Part shown: in pieces, positions 40,986 through 50,211 of the stretch | How the letters are laid out: each line of letters starts with the position of its first letter | Position numbering within the stretch: the stretch's first letter is position 1 | NCBI GenBank assembly: GCA_024233115.1 | Contig: JACKQB010000005.1 | Coordinates: forward strand, 1-64,000 | DNA: 64,000 nt | Direction: 5' to 3' | DNA from: Akkermansiaceae bacterium | GTDB taxonomy: Bacteria; Verrucomicrobiota; Verrucomicrobiia; Verrucomicrobiales; Akkermansiaceae | Translations under genes and position numbers: made by a program | Notes under the pieces: generated by a model | Database searches by the model: none | Told to the model about the DNA's origin: nothing | Seen by the model: only the letters and a program-made list of their open reading frames with translations

Positions 40986-42188
40986 CTAGCCCCTGCGGAT
41001 CTCGGACCCCTTGAAGCGGATCATGATGCGGAAGACCTTTTTCTCGCGGCACTCGATCCTACCGGTCTTCAAGTCAATACGGCTCGGGATTTCCTTGAGA
41101 TGGATGTCCACGGAGGCAAAAAATCCCCGCTCGGACAAAACATCGATAAGCATGGCGACGGCTTTGGGTTTTCCTAACAATGAATCCTCGGTGTTCACAT
41201 GCGCCCTGCCTGAAATGGCGTGGGGTACGATGATGGGCATGATTTTTGTATTGATCAGCTCCACTACATCCCTGAAGAGTTCCGGGTGTTCCAGATGATA
41301 GCGGTCGAGCCGGTACACCAGATCCCGTCGGGCGTGACTGATGACCTCACCCGCTTCCGGCAGATTCCGCAGCACATCGTAGGTGCGGGGGTCGAGTTCC
41401 AGGGAGCTTTGATACTCCAGCTCATGGAAGATGTTCTCCTGGACGGCCTGCAGGGGTAATTGGGCGTTGATGAAGTGGTAGTGGAATATTTGTTTCAGCG
41501 AAAGCAGGGCTTCATAGGTATGCTCCTTGAAGGTGCGATAGCGGTTGCGCGCCAGGTCGACATTGGTATCGGTAGGGCGCTCCTCGAGAAGCTCGCCGAC
41601 ACCGGTCCGTTTCACCTCCTCGTTGTGCGCGATGATTTCGCGTCCCCGTTTGAGCTGACGGGCGATACTTTCCGCCTCATCGACAAACAGCACCATGATG
41701 TGATAAATGGGTTGTTTGAAATGCACCTTGAGGGGGGTGTCCTCGAACTCGCGCCGAAGGGTAACCATTTTATCATAGAGCATCTTGATACACTCGACCT
41801 GCACCTTGGTGCGCGGAAAGCCATCGAGCACGACCCCTTCACGGTACGAGGGGTTAAGCAATTTGCGGAACAGGATGTCCACGACCTCGCGGTCGCCCAC
41901 CATGTGGCCCTCGGCCTTGAGCGAACGCATTTCGGGAGTGTCGAGAAGGGAGCTGACCACAATGGGTTCGGACGAGATATCGCGGACTTTACAAATGTAG
42001 GCGGTGTTGGTGCCTTTGCCGGAGCCCGGTGCCCCGCCTAATAAGATAAGCTCCTTCGGGAAACGCATTTTCTCCCTGCCCCGTTCGGCCTCCAGGGCGT
42101 CCCATACGGAATTGAAAATAATCTGGGCGTCCTTGACTTCGAGATCCGGGCTCTTTTTGGGGGAAGAATCTGTTGTGCTCACGGGCAT
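40986..42188 (-). CDS. Adenylate-kinase-like nucleotide kinase with C-terminal extension, 400 aa
   Basis: A P-loop ELILLGGAPGSGKGTNTAYI is followed by SSLLDTPEMRSLKAEGHMVG, GVVLDGFPRTKVQVECIK and a lid region REIIAHNEEVKRTGVGELLE. This is the adenylate kinase fold. The C-terminal 180 residues are an extension not found in classical Adk. It includes RDLVYRLDRYHLEHPELFRD and IDLKTGRIECREKKVFRIMI. Similar long nucleoside-monophosphate kinases occur in Verrucomicrobiota. Substrate is presumably AMP or another nucleotide. I start at MPVSTTDSSPKKS. Confidence 0.78.
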   Translation of the reverse strand: MPVSTTDSSPKKSPDLEVKDAQIIFNSVWDALEAERGREKMRFPKELILLGGAPGSGKGTNTAYICKVRDISSEPIVVSSLLDTPEMRSLKAEGHMVGDREVVDILFRKLLNPSYREGVVLDGFPRTKVQVECIKMLYDKMVTLRREFEDTPLKVHFKQPIYHIMVLFVDEAESIARQLKRGREIIAHNEEVKRTGVGELLEERPTDTNVDLARNRYRTFKEHTYEALLSLKQIFHYHFINAQLPLQAVQENIFHELEYQSSLELDPRTYDVLRNLPEAGEVISHARRDLVYRLDRYHLEHPELFRDVVELINTKIMPIIVPHAISGRAHVNTEDSLLGKPKAVAMLIDVLSERGFFASVDIHLKEIPSRIDLKTGRIECREKKVFRIMIRFKGSEIRRG

Positions 42189-42342
42189 GTGGGTAGGTGA
42201 GGGGTGATAAAAAGTCGAGTCTTTAGAAAATGTACCAAGCGGTTCTTTGTTGGCCAGCGGCCTGAACGAGAGGAAAAATGACATCTTTACGAGGAAAAAT
42301 GACATATACAAAGCGAATATGCCGCCGTATAGATATAACGAC

Positions 42343-43704
42343 ATGAATAATCATTTTGATCGCCGTAAATTTATCGGTACGATGGGGCTGGCAGCGGCCA
42401 GCAGTGTGGTTCCTACCCTGGGACAGTCCGCCAACAAAAACAGCAAGCTGCGCCTGCTCCAAATCGGAGTCGGTGGCATCGGCGCCATGGACAGGAACGC
42501 CCTCAAGAAACACCCGAAGGTGGAGATTGCGGGACTCTGCGACATCAACAAAAAACACCTCGACGAGGTAGCCAGGCAGTTTCCCAAGGCGGCCACCTAC
42601 GCGGATGCCCGCATCGCCCTGACCAAGGACATCGACAATTACGACGGTGTCGTTGTCTGCACCCCGGACCACTCCCACGCCGTCTTTGCATTGCAGGCCA
42701 TGGCCAAGGACAAGCACCTCTTCCTGCAAAAACCCGTCGTCCAGCAGTTGGATGAAATCCGCATGCTCAAGAAGGCGCTCGCCGCCAAGCCGGGGCTGGC
42801 CACCCAGATGGGCAACCAGAGGTCGGCCATAGCAGGCCGCAACCAGGCCATCGCCATTCTGAAGTCCGGCGCACTCGGCAAGGCCACCTCCGCATGGGCG
42901 TGGACCGGCAAGGTCGCCGTGAACCACTACTTCGACAAACCATGGCTGGAGAAATACTACGATGCACAACCGGTGCCGTCGCACATCAACTGGGACCTGT
43001 GGAAAAACTGCTACGCGGGAGAGGTTCCCTACAACAACGACATCGCCCACAGGAAATGGCGCACCTACTGGGAGTTCGGCGGTGGTCAGCTCGCCGACTG
43101 GTGCTGTCACCTGCTCGACGTCATCTTCCTCGGCCTGGACCTCGAGGCCCCGATCTGTGTGCAGACGGACACTCCGAGGCCCTCCACCCCCGTCGGCCAC
43201 TCCGCCTACAACCAGTCACGGCTGACGTTTAACAAAACAGCCTACACCAAGGGCGAGCGGTTCATCGTCCACTACAATGACCACGACATCCACCCGCCGT
43301 GTTCGGAAACAGGCCTGCCGCTGGGAACGAGGTACGGAAGCAACCATACCATCTTCGTTTGTGAAAACGGCACCATCGTCCTTCAGGCCAACGGCACCCT
43401 CCACATCTACCAAAACGGTAAGAAAGTGGACAACTTCCCGCTGCCGAAGGTCGCGTCGCACAACCACTGGCATGATTGGGTGGACAATTGCTTCGGTGCG
43501 AAAAACAAGCTCCTTGGCGACCTCAACATCGGTGCCCTGGTCACCGAGGCCGGCTTGCTCACGGTGAAAGCGACACGCTACCCGAACCGCGAACTAATCT
43601 GGGACTCCAAGGCGAACCGCTTCAAAGACGATCCGCCTAACAAGCATATCCTCAAGCGCGCGGAATACCGCGACGGCTTCAAGCCGCCGGCGGAGTTTGC
43701 CTAG
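42343..43704 (+). CDS. Tat-exported Gfo/Idh/MocA-family oxidoreductase, 453 aa
   Basis: The start MNNHFDRRKFIGTMGLAAAS has the twin-arginine motif DRRKFIG, so the protein is exported folded. The NAD-binding Rossmann part reads LRLLQIGVGGIGAMDRNALK, then DGVVVCTPDHSHAVFALQAM. The usual EKP motif appears as LQKPVV. The C-terminal domain carries WEFGGGQLADWCCHLLDVIF. Members oxidise or epimerise sugars or their derivatives. The longer frame from 42247 is unlikely. Confidence 0.9.
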   Translation: MNNHFDRRKFIGTMGLAAASSVVPTLGQSANKNSKLRLLQIGVGGIGAMDRNALKKHPKVEIAGLCDINKKHLDEVARQFPKAATYADARIALTKDIDNYDGVVVCTPDHSHAVFALQAMAKDKHLFLQKPVVQQLDEIRMLKKALAAKPGLATQMGNQRSAIAGRNQAIAILKSGALGKATSAWAWTGKVAVNHYFDKPWLEKYYDAQPVPSHINWDLWKNCYAGEVPYNNDIAHRKWRTYWEFGGGQLADWCCHLLDVIFLGLDLEAPICVQTDTPRPSTPVGHSAYNQSRLTFNKTAYTKGERFIVHYNDHDIHPPCSETGLPLGTRYGSNHTIFVCENGTIVLQANGTLHIYQNGKKVDNFPLPKVASHNHWHDWVDNCFGAKNKLLGDLNIGALVTEAGLLTVKATRYPNRELIWDSKANRFKDDPPNKHILKRAEYRDGFKPPAEFA

Positions 43705-43710
43705 GCCCCA

Positions 43711-44298
43711 TTAACCGGCCAAAGCCTTTTCCAACACAGCCGCCGCCCGCTCGGAGTATTCGAGTTGGGCGGCTTTTTCCTGCCCGCGCGCACTCATCTT
43801 CGACCAGGTCTTGCGGACGATGTTGATCATTTTCCCTTCCTCGGTGTGCTCAATCAAGAGATCGAACTGATGTTCAAGAAACACCAGGCACAAGGCGTCT
43901 TCGAGCGTCTGGCAGTCGGGATCTGACTTGAGGTTGTTCTTCAGGTTCAACTCCTGCACCCGTGCGATCGTGTCATCATCGTACCCGACCTCCCGCAGGA
44001 TCTCAGCGGATTTTTCGGCGTGGAATTTTTTTAATCCCGCCCGCCATTTCAAGTAACCGGCCCGGCCCATCGGCTGGGTGCTGCGGGGAACCTTCCAGCG
44101 GTAAATATGCTGGCAGCGCGAGGCGAGCCGGAGTTCTTCCGAGGCACCGGGGTCGAGTGTCAGCACGGCCTCGGTCAGACGTTTGGCGAAGACGAGTTCC
44201 TTCGGCTGCTCGACGCCATTCACGATCACCGCGTTGGGGTCCTGGGCGTTGGCGGCATCGAAGCGGGCGTAGGCTTGTTGTAGCAGTGTGTTGTTCAT
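43711..44298 (-). CDS. DUF4202 protein, 195 aa
   Basis: The sequence ARFDAANAQDPNAVIVNGVE, KELVFAKRL, ASEELRLASRCQHIYRWKVP, RSTQPMGRAGYLKWRAGLKK, and LEDALCLVFLEHQFDLLIEH matches DUF4202 (PF13875). The conserved His and Asp residues suggest a metal-dependent HD-like hydrolase, but function is unknown. It lies 11 bp after the AraC-type regulator gene on the same strand, so the two are probably cotranscribed. Confidence 0.85.
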   Translation of the reverse strand: MNNTLLQQAYARFDAANAQDPNAVIVNGVEQPKELVFAKRLTEAVLTLDPGASEELRLASRCQHIYRWKVPRSTQPMGRAGYLKWRAGLKKFHAEKSAEILREVGYDDDTIARVQELNLKNNLKSDPDCQTLEDALCLVFLEHQFDLLIEHTEEGKMINIVRKTWSKMSARGQEKAAQLEYSERAAAVLEKALAG

Positions 44299-44309
44299 GA
44301 GCTTGTATT

Positions 44310-45437
44310 TTATGTGTTGTTGAGATTGCGGGTATTCAGGCTCCTGCTGAGGGTCCGGGTGCAGGAAAATCCTGCCAGCCGGGCCGCATCGCGGATGGTC
44401 AGCTCCGGGTCCTCCATCAGCTTCCGGGAGGCAATGAGGGTGCGCTCTTCGCGTAAGTAGTCGGCTGGGGTGGTTGCCAGTTCATCGCGAAACAGGCTGT
44501 AGAGCGTGCGCTGTGAGATCCCCGCGGCATCGGCTGCCTGCTGCAGGGATACCGGCTTGAGGATGTTGGTCTTGAGAAATTGGACGGCTTGCTTGAGACG
44601 GGGATCGTGAACGATCGTGGCATCACTGCTTTCCCGCGCCACCAGTTCCCCGACCGGGACCATGGTGCTGTTTGCCGGACTGGCCCGCTGGGCTGTCATC
44701 AGCTGGTGCAGCAGGGTGGCGGCCTGTCTGGAGACTTCCTCGGTCCGGAGGTCGATGCTGGTGATCGGGGTTTGGGCGCACTCACATACGGCGCGGTTGT
44801 TGCCGAGGCCGATGATGGCGAAGTCGTCCGGGATTTTTTTACCCGATTCCAATACCACCTCGATCAGGTCGGATGCGGTCAGGTCATCGAGTGCGAGTAT
44901 GCCCGTCCGCGGCGGCAGCAGTTCAAGTTGCCGGCTGAGGTGGGATTGTTGTTCCGACCACGATGTGTTAGGGACCTGGTTTTTCCTGTTTTTGATCGGA
45001 TGAAAACTGAATCCGGCTTGCAGCACGGTGTCTTTAAAACCGGCCTGTCGGGCATCCGACACGGAGCCTGGAGCGGGGGAGTAAAACGAGAAGTCTATGT
45101 AGCCACGGGAGATCAGGTGATCGGCGGCCATGCTGCCTGCGGTGTAATTGTCCGGGCTGACGACCGGGATGTTGAGGCCTTTCGGCAGGTTGCTGTTCAA
45201 GGCGACCACCGGACAGCGCTTCGCTTGCTTGCTCACGAAGTCCTCAAGTTTGGGGCGTATCCCCTGGATGTAGAGGATGCCGTCACCTTGCCAACGCTTC
45301 GGAATATAGCCTGTGTAGTACGCGCGGAGTTCGAGGTGCCAGTCGTATTCCAGGGCTTGCGAGATGATCGTGGCAAAACATTCCGGATCATTCCATCCCA
45401 ACGCAAGCATGACATTGAATTTTTGCTGCGCGGGCAT
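44310..45437 (-). CDS. AraC-family regulator with periplasmic-binding-like sensor (XylR type), 375 aa
   Basis: I start at MPAQQKFNVMLALGWNDPEC (45435-45437). Residues 1-265 form a LacI-like sugar-binding domain (VVALNSNLP, NYTAGSMAADHLISRGYIDF, ILALDDLTASDLIEVVL, DFAIIGLGNNRAVCECAQTP). Residues 275-375 are the AraC HTH (LQQAADAAGISQRTLYSLFR, TPADYLREERTLIASRKLM). XylR-type proteins sense a sugar directly. It is divergent from the glycosidase gene at 45528 with 90 bp between, so it probably controls that operon. Confidence 0.88.
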   Translation of the reverse strand: MPAQQKFNVMLALGWNDPECFATIISQALEYDWHLELRAYYTGYIPKRWQGDGILYIQGIRPKLEDFVSKQAKRCPVVALNSNLPKGLNIPVVSPDNYTAGSMAADHLISRGYIDFSFYSPAPGSVSDARQAGFKDTVLQAGFSFHPIKNRKNQVPNTSWSEQQSHLSRQLELLPPRTGILALDDLTASDLIEVVLESGKKIPDDFAIIGLGNNRAVCECAQTPITSIDLRTEEVSRQAATLLHQLMTAQRASPANSTMVPVGELVARESSDATIVHDPRLKQAVQFLKTNILKPVSLQQAADAAGISQRTLYSLFRDELATTPADYLREERTLIASRKLMEDPELTIRDAARLAGFSCTRTLSRSLNTRNLNNT

Positions 45438-45527
45438 ATCCGGGATACTGGTCGTGATTGCAGAAATTGTCAATGTGTTGCAAAGTTTAGCAGTTTCGGT
45501 GCGGGCTGTTTTGGGTATTCTTCGAGC

Positions 45528-48344
45528 ATGAATTACCCATCGTTGCGATTGTGTGGCCTGTTGTGTTGTTGTGTCTTGCCCGTGCTGGGGTCGGGCGCGG
45601 TTGTCGGCGGGGAGTTTTTGCCGGATACCAGGCTGGAGTTTTCCAAAGTCCCCGCACGGACACCCGCCACGCATTCCGTGGACGGGCCCTTGTTAGGCAA
45701 TGGTGATATGAAGGTGGCGATCGGGGGGGCACCGGAGGCACAGCGATTTCATCTGGGGAAAAACGACATGTGGCGACTCCAGCACGGTTATGGAAACTCG
45801 AGCCCGGTGACCTTCGGCGAGCTGGTTCTGGATATCCCCGCGCTCAAGGGCGCCGGCTACCGGGTGGAGATGCCGCTGGACGATCCACGGGCGGAAGCGA
45901 CGTTCAAACGCGGTGCGGTAACGGTGACGCAGAGCAGTCGAGTGCTTGCCGACCGGAATTTACTGTGGATCCGACTCGAAGCACAGGGCGGCGAAGTCGA
46001 GGTGAACCCCGTTCTGAAGGTGAAGCAGGGCAGGGGATCGGTATCGACCGCCGGCTATCGCGACGGCCTGTTAGTGGCTGCCCGGTCGTTTCCCTCGACG
46101 GTGGTTGACATCCCGTCGGGAGCCGCCGTGGCGGTGAAGGTACTGGGGGCGGAGGTGAAGGAGGGTAAGGCGAAAGCAAAGCCGGTATCCACCCAGACAA
46201 AGCCGTTTCATGTGGAGATAGGGCGTGAGCAGGCACAGGGGGGACGCTGGAGTTTTCAGGGGGTGTTAGATGAGTTGGCGATCTATCCTGGCGCCTTGAC
46301 AGCAGCTGATATCACCAAGGTGAGGGATGGCACCTATGCCGGAAAACCTCGGCACCACTGGGATTTTGAAAAGCCGCTGCCGAACTCGCACGGAGTCAAA
46401 ACCGTCGAGGGCAAGGCGGGAAAAGCCCTGCTGTTTGCCGGTGGAAAGACGAGTCGGGTCGATGCCGGGGTGATTGAGCTGCCGGCGGACGTCGTCAGCA
46501 TCGCCTCGTGGATCTCCATCGACCAGGTAAACGATGAGGCGAATTACATCGTGAGCTGCGGCGAGTGGAACAAGGGGGTGAGCCTTGGCCTGTCGGCAGG
46601 CAAGCTGCGTTTTTCCGTGCAGGGTCGCTATGTGGAAACCAAGCCCCTGCCTTTGAAAAAGTGGCTCCATGTCGCGGCGGTCTGGAACGGCTCCGACATG
46701 GTCGTCTATGTCGATGGAAAAGTGGCCGCCAGCAAGACCGGCGGCAGCGACCTGGCGGCGGGTGCGAGTTTTATGTTAGTTCCCGGTAAGCCAGTTGACG
46801 TCGTGCTGGCGATGGACAGTGTGTTTGACGCCGCCGACTACCAGAGCCGCGTGGTCAAGGCTGCCAGGGAATTGCAACAGGCGGATCTGGCTGCGATGGC
46901 CCGGGCCCACCGCGATTGGTGGTCGGCCTACTGGCAGCGCTCCTGGATCAAGATCGGCGACCCCGAGCTTGAGCTGGCATATTATCGGAGTCTGTATGGC
47001 ATCGGCGCGTGTAGTCGCAACCTGAGGTTTCCAGCGGCGATCTTTGGCTGGGACACTACGGACGAGCCGTCCTGGCATGGCGACTACCATTTGAACTACA
47101 ACCATTTCGCCCCGTTTTACGCCATGTATTCGGCGAACCGACTGGAGCAGGGTGATCCGCAGGACACGCCGATGTTAGAGTTTATAAAACGCGGTGCGTG
47201 GTATGCCAAAAACGTCACCAAGACGCGCGGGGTGTTGTTTCCCGTGGGGATCGGTCCGTGCGGAATCGAGACCACCAACGGCAGGTCCTCTCATGTTACG
47301 GGCGCGAACGCAGAGCTGGGAGGTTTGTTTTTCCAACAACGCTCGAACGCAGCCTACTCGCTGGTGAACATCGCGCAACGTTGGCGGTGCTCCTATGACC
47401 TGGAGTATGCCAAAAAAGTGTATCCCCTGGTTCGCGACGTGGCATTGTTCTGGGAGGACTATCTGGTGGAGGAAAAGGGACGCTACGTGATTGTCGGTGA
47501 CGCCGTTCATGAGGGTTCGGGACAGGATTTGAACCCGATCCTTTCGCTGGGCATGGTCCGTAACTCCCTGGACCTGGCGCTCGACATGAGTGCCGCCCTC
47601 AGGGTTGACCTGGACAAAAAAAAGAAATGGCAACACATCCTCACCCACCTCAGTGGTTGGAGCACCCAGGAGATGAAAGGGAAAACGGTGTTTCGCTATA
47701 CCGAAAAGGGAACGGCATGGTGGCCTAACAACACCCTGGGGATTCAGCAGATCTACCCGGCCAACTGCATCGGCCTCGATAGCGACGCCAAGTGGTTGAA
47801 GGTGGCGCACAATACCATCGATGTCATGGGGCGGTGGCTCGATGGCAACGGCTCCAACAGCTTCTTTCCCGCCGCAGTCAGGGTGGGGTATGACCCGGAG
47901 GTCATCCTCGGGCAACTACGCAGGTATTCGGCGCACACCTATCCTAACGGCTTCCAGGCCGGCAACCCGCACGGGATTGAAAACCTGTCCACCGTCCCTA
48001 ACACGCTCAACGAAATGCTCTGCATGTCGCACGTGCCGGTGGGCGGCGACACGCGCAAGGAGTCGGTGATCCGTGTGTTTCCCGTCTGGCCGAAAGACAA
48101 GGACGCCCGGTTCCACCAAATCCGTTGCTGGGGCGCGTTTCTTGTTTCGAGTGAACTGAAAAACAGTCGGGTGCAGTATGTGAAAATCACCTCCGAACGA
48201 GGCCGCACCTGCACCGTGGTCAACCCATGGCCGGGGAAAAATGTGGTGCTCGTGGGCCCTACAAGGAAGGAGGTTCTGAAAGGCGACACCCTGAGCTTTG
48301 AGACGACCGCTGGGGAGGCGCTGGAACTAAGGGAGCAGAAGTGA
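45528..48344 (+). CDS. Secreted GH95-like glycosidase with LamG insertion, 938 aa
   Basis: I start at MNYPSLRLCGLLCCCVLPVL (ATG at 45528), a signal peptide. The upstream part of the open frame is antisense to the regulator. An N-terminal domain has DGPLLGNGDMKVAIGGAPEA and LGKNDMWRLQHG, as in GH95 (alpha-L-fucosidase/galactosidase clan). Residues about 215-430 form a LamG/concanavalin-like insert (HHWDFEKPLPNSHG, ASWISIDQVNDEANYIVSCG, AAVWNGSDMVVYVDGKVAAS). The (alpha/alpha)6 part has WDTTDEPSWHGDYHLNYNHF and GDAVHEGSGQDLNPILSLGM. The exact substrate is not clear. Confidence 0.78.
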   Translation: MNYPSLRLCGLLCCCVLPVLGSGAVVGGEFLPDTRLEFSKVPARTPATHSVDGPLLGNGDMKVAIGGAPEAQRFHLGKNDMWRLQHGYGNSSPVTFGELVLDIPALKGAGYRVEMPLDDPRAEATFKRGAVTVTQSSRVLADRNLLWIRLEAQGGEVEVNPVLKVKQGRGSVSTAGYRDGLLVAARSFPSTVVDIPSGAAVAVKVLGAEVKEGKAKAKPVSTQTKPFHVEIGREQAQGGRWSFQGVLDELAIYPGALTAADITKVRDGTYAGKPRHHWDFEKPLPNSHGVKTVEGKAGKALLFAGGKTSRVDAGVIELPADVVSIASWISIDQVNDEANYIVSCGEWNKGVSLGLSAGKLRFSVQGRYVETKPLPLKKWLHVAAVWNGSDMVVYVDGKVAASKTGGSDLAAGASFMLVPGKPVDVVLAMDSVFDAADYQSRVVKAARELQQADLAAMARAHRDWWSAYWQRSWIKIGDPELELAYYRSLYGIGACSRNLRFPAAIFGWDTTDEPSWHGDYHLNYNHFAPFYAMYSANRLEQGDPQDTPMLEFIKRGAWYAKNVTKTRGVLFPVGIGPCGIETTNGRSSHVTGANAELGGLFFQQRSNAAYSLVNIAQRWRCSYDLEYAKKVYPLVRDVALFWEDYLVEEKGRYVIVGDAVHEGSGQDLNPILSLGMVRNSLDLALDMSAALRVDLDKKKKWQHILTHLSGWSTQEMKGKTVFRYTEKGTAWWPNNTLGIQQIYPANCIGLDSDAKWLKVAHNTIDVMGRWLDGNGSNSFFPAAVRVGYDPEVILGQLRRYSAHTYPNGFQAGNPHGIENLSTVPNTLNEMLCMSHVPVGGDTRKESVIRVFPVWPKDKDARFHQIRCWGAFLVSSELKNSRVQYVKITSERGRTCTVVNPWPGKNVVLVGPTRKEVLKGDTLSFETTAGEALELREQK

Positions 48345-48385
48345 CCTGTGGTGAACAAAACTAACAAAACAAGAAAAACAAATCA

Positions 48386-50197
48386 ATGGCCGCCGCCGAT
48401 ATCATCGTTCTCGTTTCCTACTTTGTCATCACCCTGGGTGCCGGGTTATGGTTTGCCCGTCAATCCTCCAGTGGTCTGAGTTCGTATTTCCTGGGGGACA
48501 ACAAACAAAAGTGGTGGATGCTCGCCTGTTCCGGTTCGGCGACGAATTACTCGGTCGACGGCACCGTGTGGATGATTTCCATGCTGATGGTGCTCGGTAT
48601 GAAATCGTGGTGGACAACGATGATCTGGTGGATGCCGGCGTCGGTCATTCTGATGTCATTCACCGCCATCTGGATTCGCCGCACCGGGGTGATGACGGCG
48701 GCCGAGCTGAATGTGGTGCGCTTTGGAAACGACACCGGAGCCAAGGCGGCGAGGACGGGTTTTGCCATCATGATCACCGTCTTCAGCATCGCACAACTGT
48801 GTATGGCCTACGTGGTGATCCACAAATTTGCGGTCATCTTTGGTTTTCCGGGCCACCCGAGCGCGTTGCTCATTGTCGGCGTGACCGGCATCTATGTGAT
48901 GTTCGGAGGATTTCGCGGGGTGATCATCACGGATTTTGTCCAGAATGTTTTGTTAGTCGTCGTCTCCGTGGTCATCGGGGTCATTTGCATGATGCATTAT
49001 TCCGCGCAGGAGGTGCATCAGGCGGTGGCCAGTGGGGCGGGCGAAACGGCGGTGACAACGGCCTACTGGAAATCGCTCGCATATGATGCGAGTCCGTCGC
49101 TCGGCACATTCGAGGGATCGGCGAATTACTCGGGCTGGAAAGATTTTGGCGGCGCCGCCCTGGCGTGGTCGGTGGTGGGGCTGATCGGCTGTTTCGGTGG
49201 CGCGGGAGGCCGCTACGGGGAGCAGCGTTACCTGGCGGCGAAAAACGCAAAGCAGGCCGCGTGGCAGGCCGGGCTGTGGTCGGTTCTCGCGGTGCCGCGT
49301 TGGATCGTGATCGCCGGCCTGGCATTCCTCGGGTTCACGGTGTTCCGGGAGTCGGCCCTGGCGGACCCGGACAGCGTCTATCCCCTGTTTGTGAAATCGG
49401 GTTTGCTGGTTCCCGGAATGAAGGGGCTTGTCATCGCCACCCTGGCCGCCGCGTTCATGAGCACCTTTAGCTCGGAGGTAAACGCAACCGCCTCGATGAT
49501 GGTCCGCGACATTTGGCAACCCTTGTTTTGCAGGGATGAGGAAAACACAGGCCGGGCCATGCTGGTGTCTTACCTGGCATCCGCCGTCCTGATCGGGTGT
49601 TGCATGTTCTGCGGGTATTTCTTTGCCGAAAACAGTTCGCTCAACGCGATCTGGACGTGGATGTTAGGGGGGCTTCTCGCGTGTTATGTGATCCCCCTGG
49701 CGATGCGCTGGTATTGGGCACGCATGAATGGCTGGGGGTTCGCCGCGGGTAGTGTGTCGGGTTTGCTTCCGGCGTTTGTATTGCTGTATAAAAATTTTGC
49801 GCCCGCCGGGTCCGCCGTACACGGGGTGCCCGACAGTATGTTCACCTACGGAATCCTCGCGGTGTCGCTGGTGACATGCATCGTGGTGTCGCTGTTGACC
49901 CGACCCGTCGAGTCGCGTCACATCGACGAGTTCTACCGCCGCGTCAGACCCTTCGGCCTATGGGGCCAGGTGCGAAAACGTGCCGAGGCTTCCGCTTTGC
50001 CGATGAACGCCCCCCTTCCCGTTGGTCGGGCCATGCTGAATATCGTCATCGGCTGCATCGCCATCTACAGCCTCTACATGACCCCCGTTTATCTGATAGG
50101 TAAATGGTATGTCGAGGCCGCCATCACTTTCTCCATTTTCACCCTTTCCGCGGTCGGCCTCTATTTTACCTGGCTGAAAAAACTGCCTGAGGAATAA
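48386..50197 (+). CDS. Sodium:solute symporter (SSS family), 603 aa
   Basis: About 13-14 hydrophobic segments. The opening IIVLVSYFVITLGAGLWFAR, then SSYFLGDNKQKWWMLACSGS, is typical of SSS transporters, as is WWMPASVILMSFTAIWIRRT. It probably imports the sugar released by the neighbouring glycosidases, driven by sodium. It lies 41 bp after the GH95-like gene and 14 bp before the GH38-like gene, so it is the middle of an operon. Confidence 0.9.
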   Translation: MAAADIIVLVSYFVITLGAGLWFARQSSSGLSSYFLGDNKQKWWMLACSGSATNYSVDGTVWMISMLMVLGMKSWWTTMIWWMPASVILMSFTAIWIRRTGVMTAAELNVVRFGNDTGAKAARTGFAIMITVFSIAQLCMAYVVIHKFAVIFGFPGHPSALLIVGVTGIYVMFGGFRGVIITDFVQNVLLVVVSVVIGVICMMHYSAQEVHQAVASGAGETAVTTAYWKSLAYDASPSLGTFEGSANYSGWKDFGGAALAWSVVGLIGCFGGAGGRYGEQRYLAAKNAKQAAWQAGLWSVLAVPRWIVIAGLAFLGFTVFRESALADPDSVYPLFVKSGLLVPGMKGLVIATLAAAFMSTFSSEVNATASMMVRDIWQPLFCRDEENTGRAMLVSYLASAVLIGCCMFCGYFFAENSSLNAIWTWMLGGLLACYVIPLAMRWYWARMNGWGFAAGSVSGLLPAFVLLYKNFAPAGSAVHGVPDSMFTYGILAVSLVTCIVVSLLTRPVESRHIDEFYRRVRPFGLWGQVRKRAEASALPMNAPLPVGRAMLNIVIGCIAIYSLYMTPVYLIGKWYVEAAITFSIFTLSAVGLYFTWLKKLPEE

Positions 50198-50211
50198 CGA
50201 TCACCCATATC

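Noticed and set aside
44580..45527. Upstream extension of the GH95-like frame (1254 aa in total)
   Set aside because: These 316 codons are antisense to the AraC-type regulator. The signal peptide starts at 45528.
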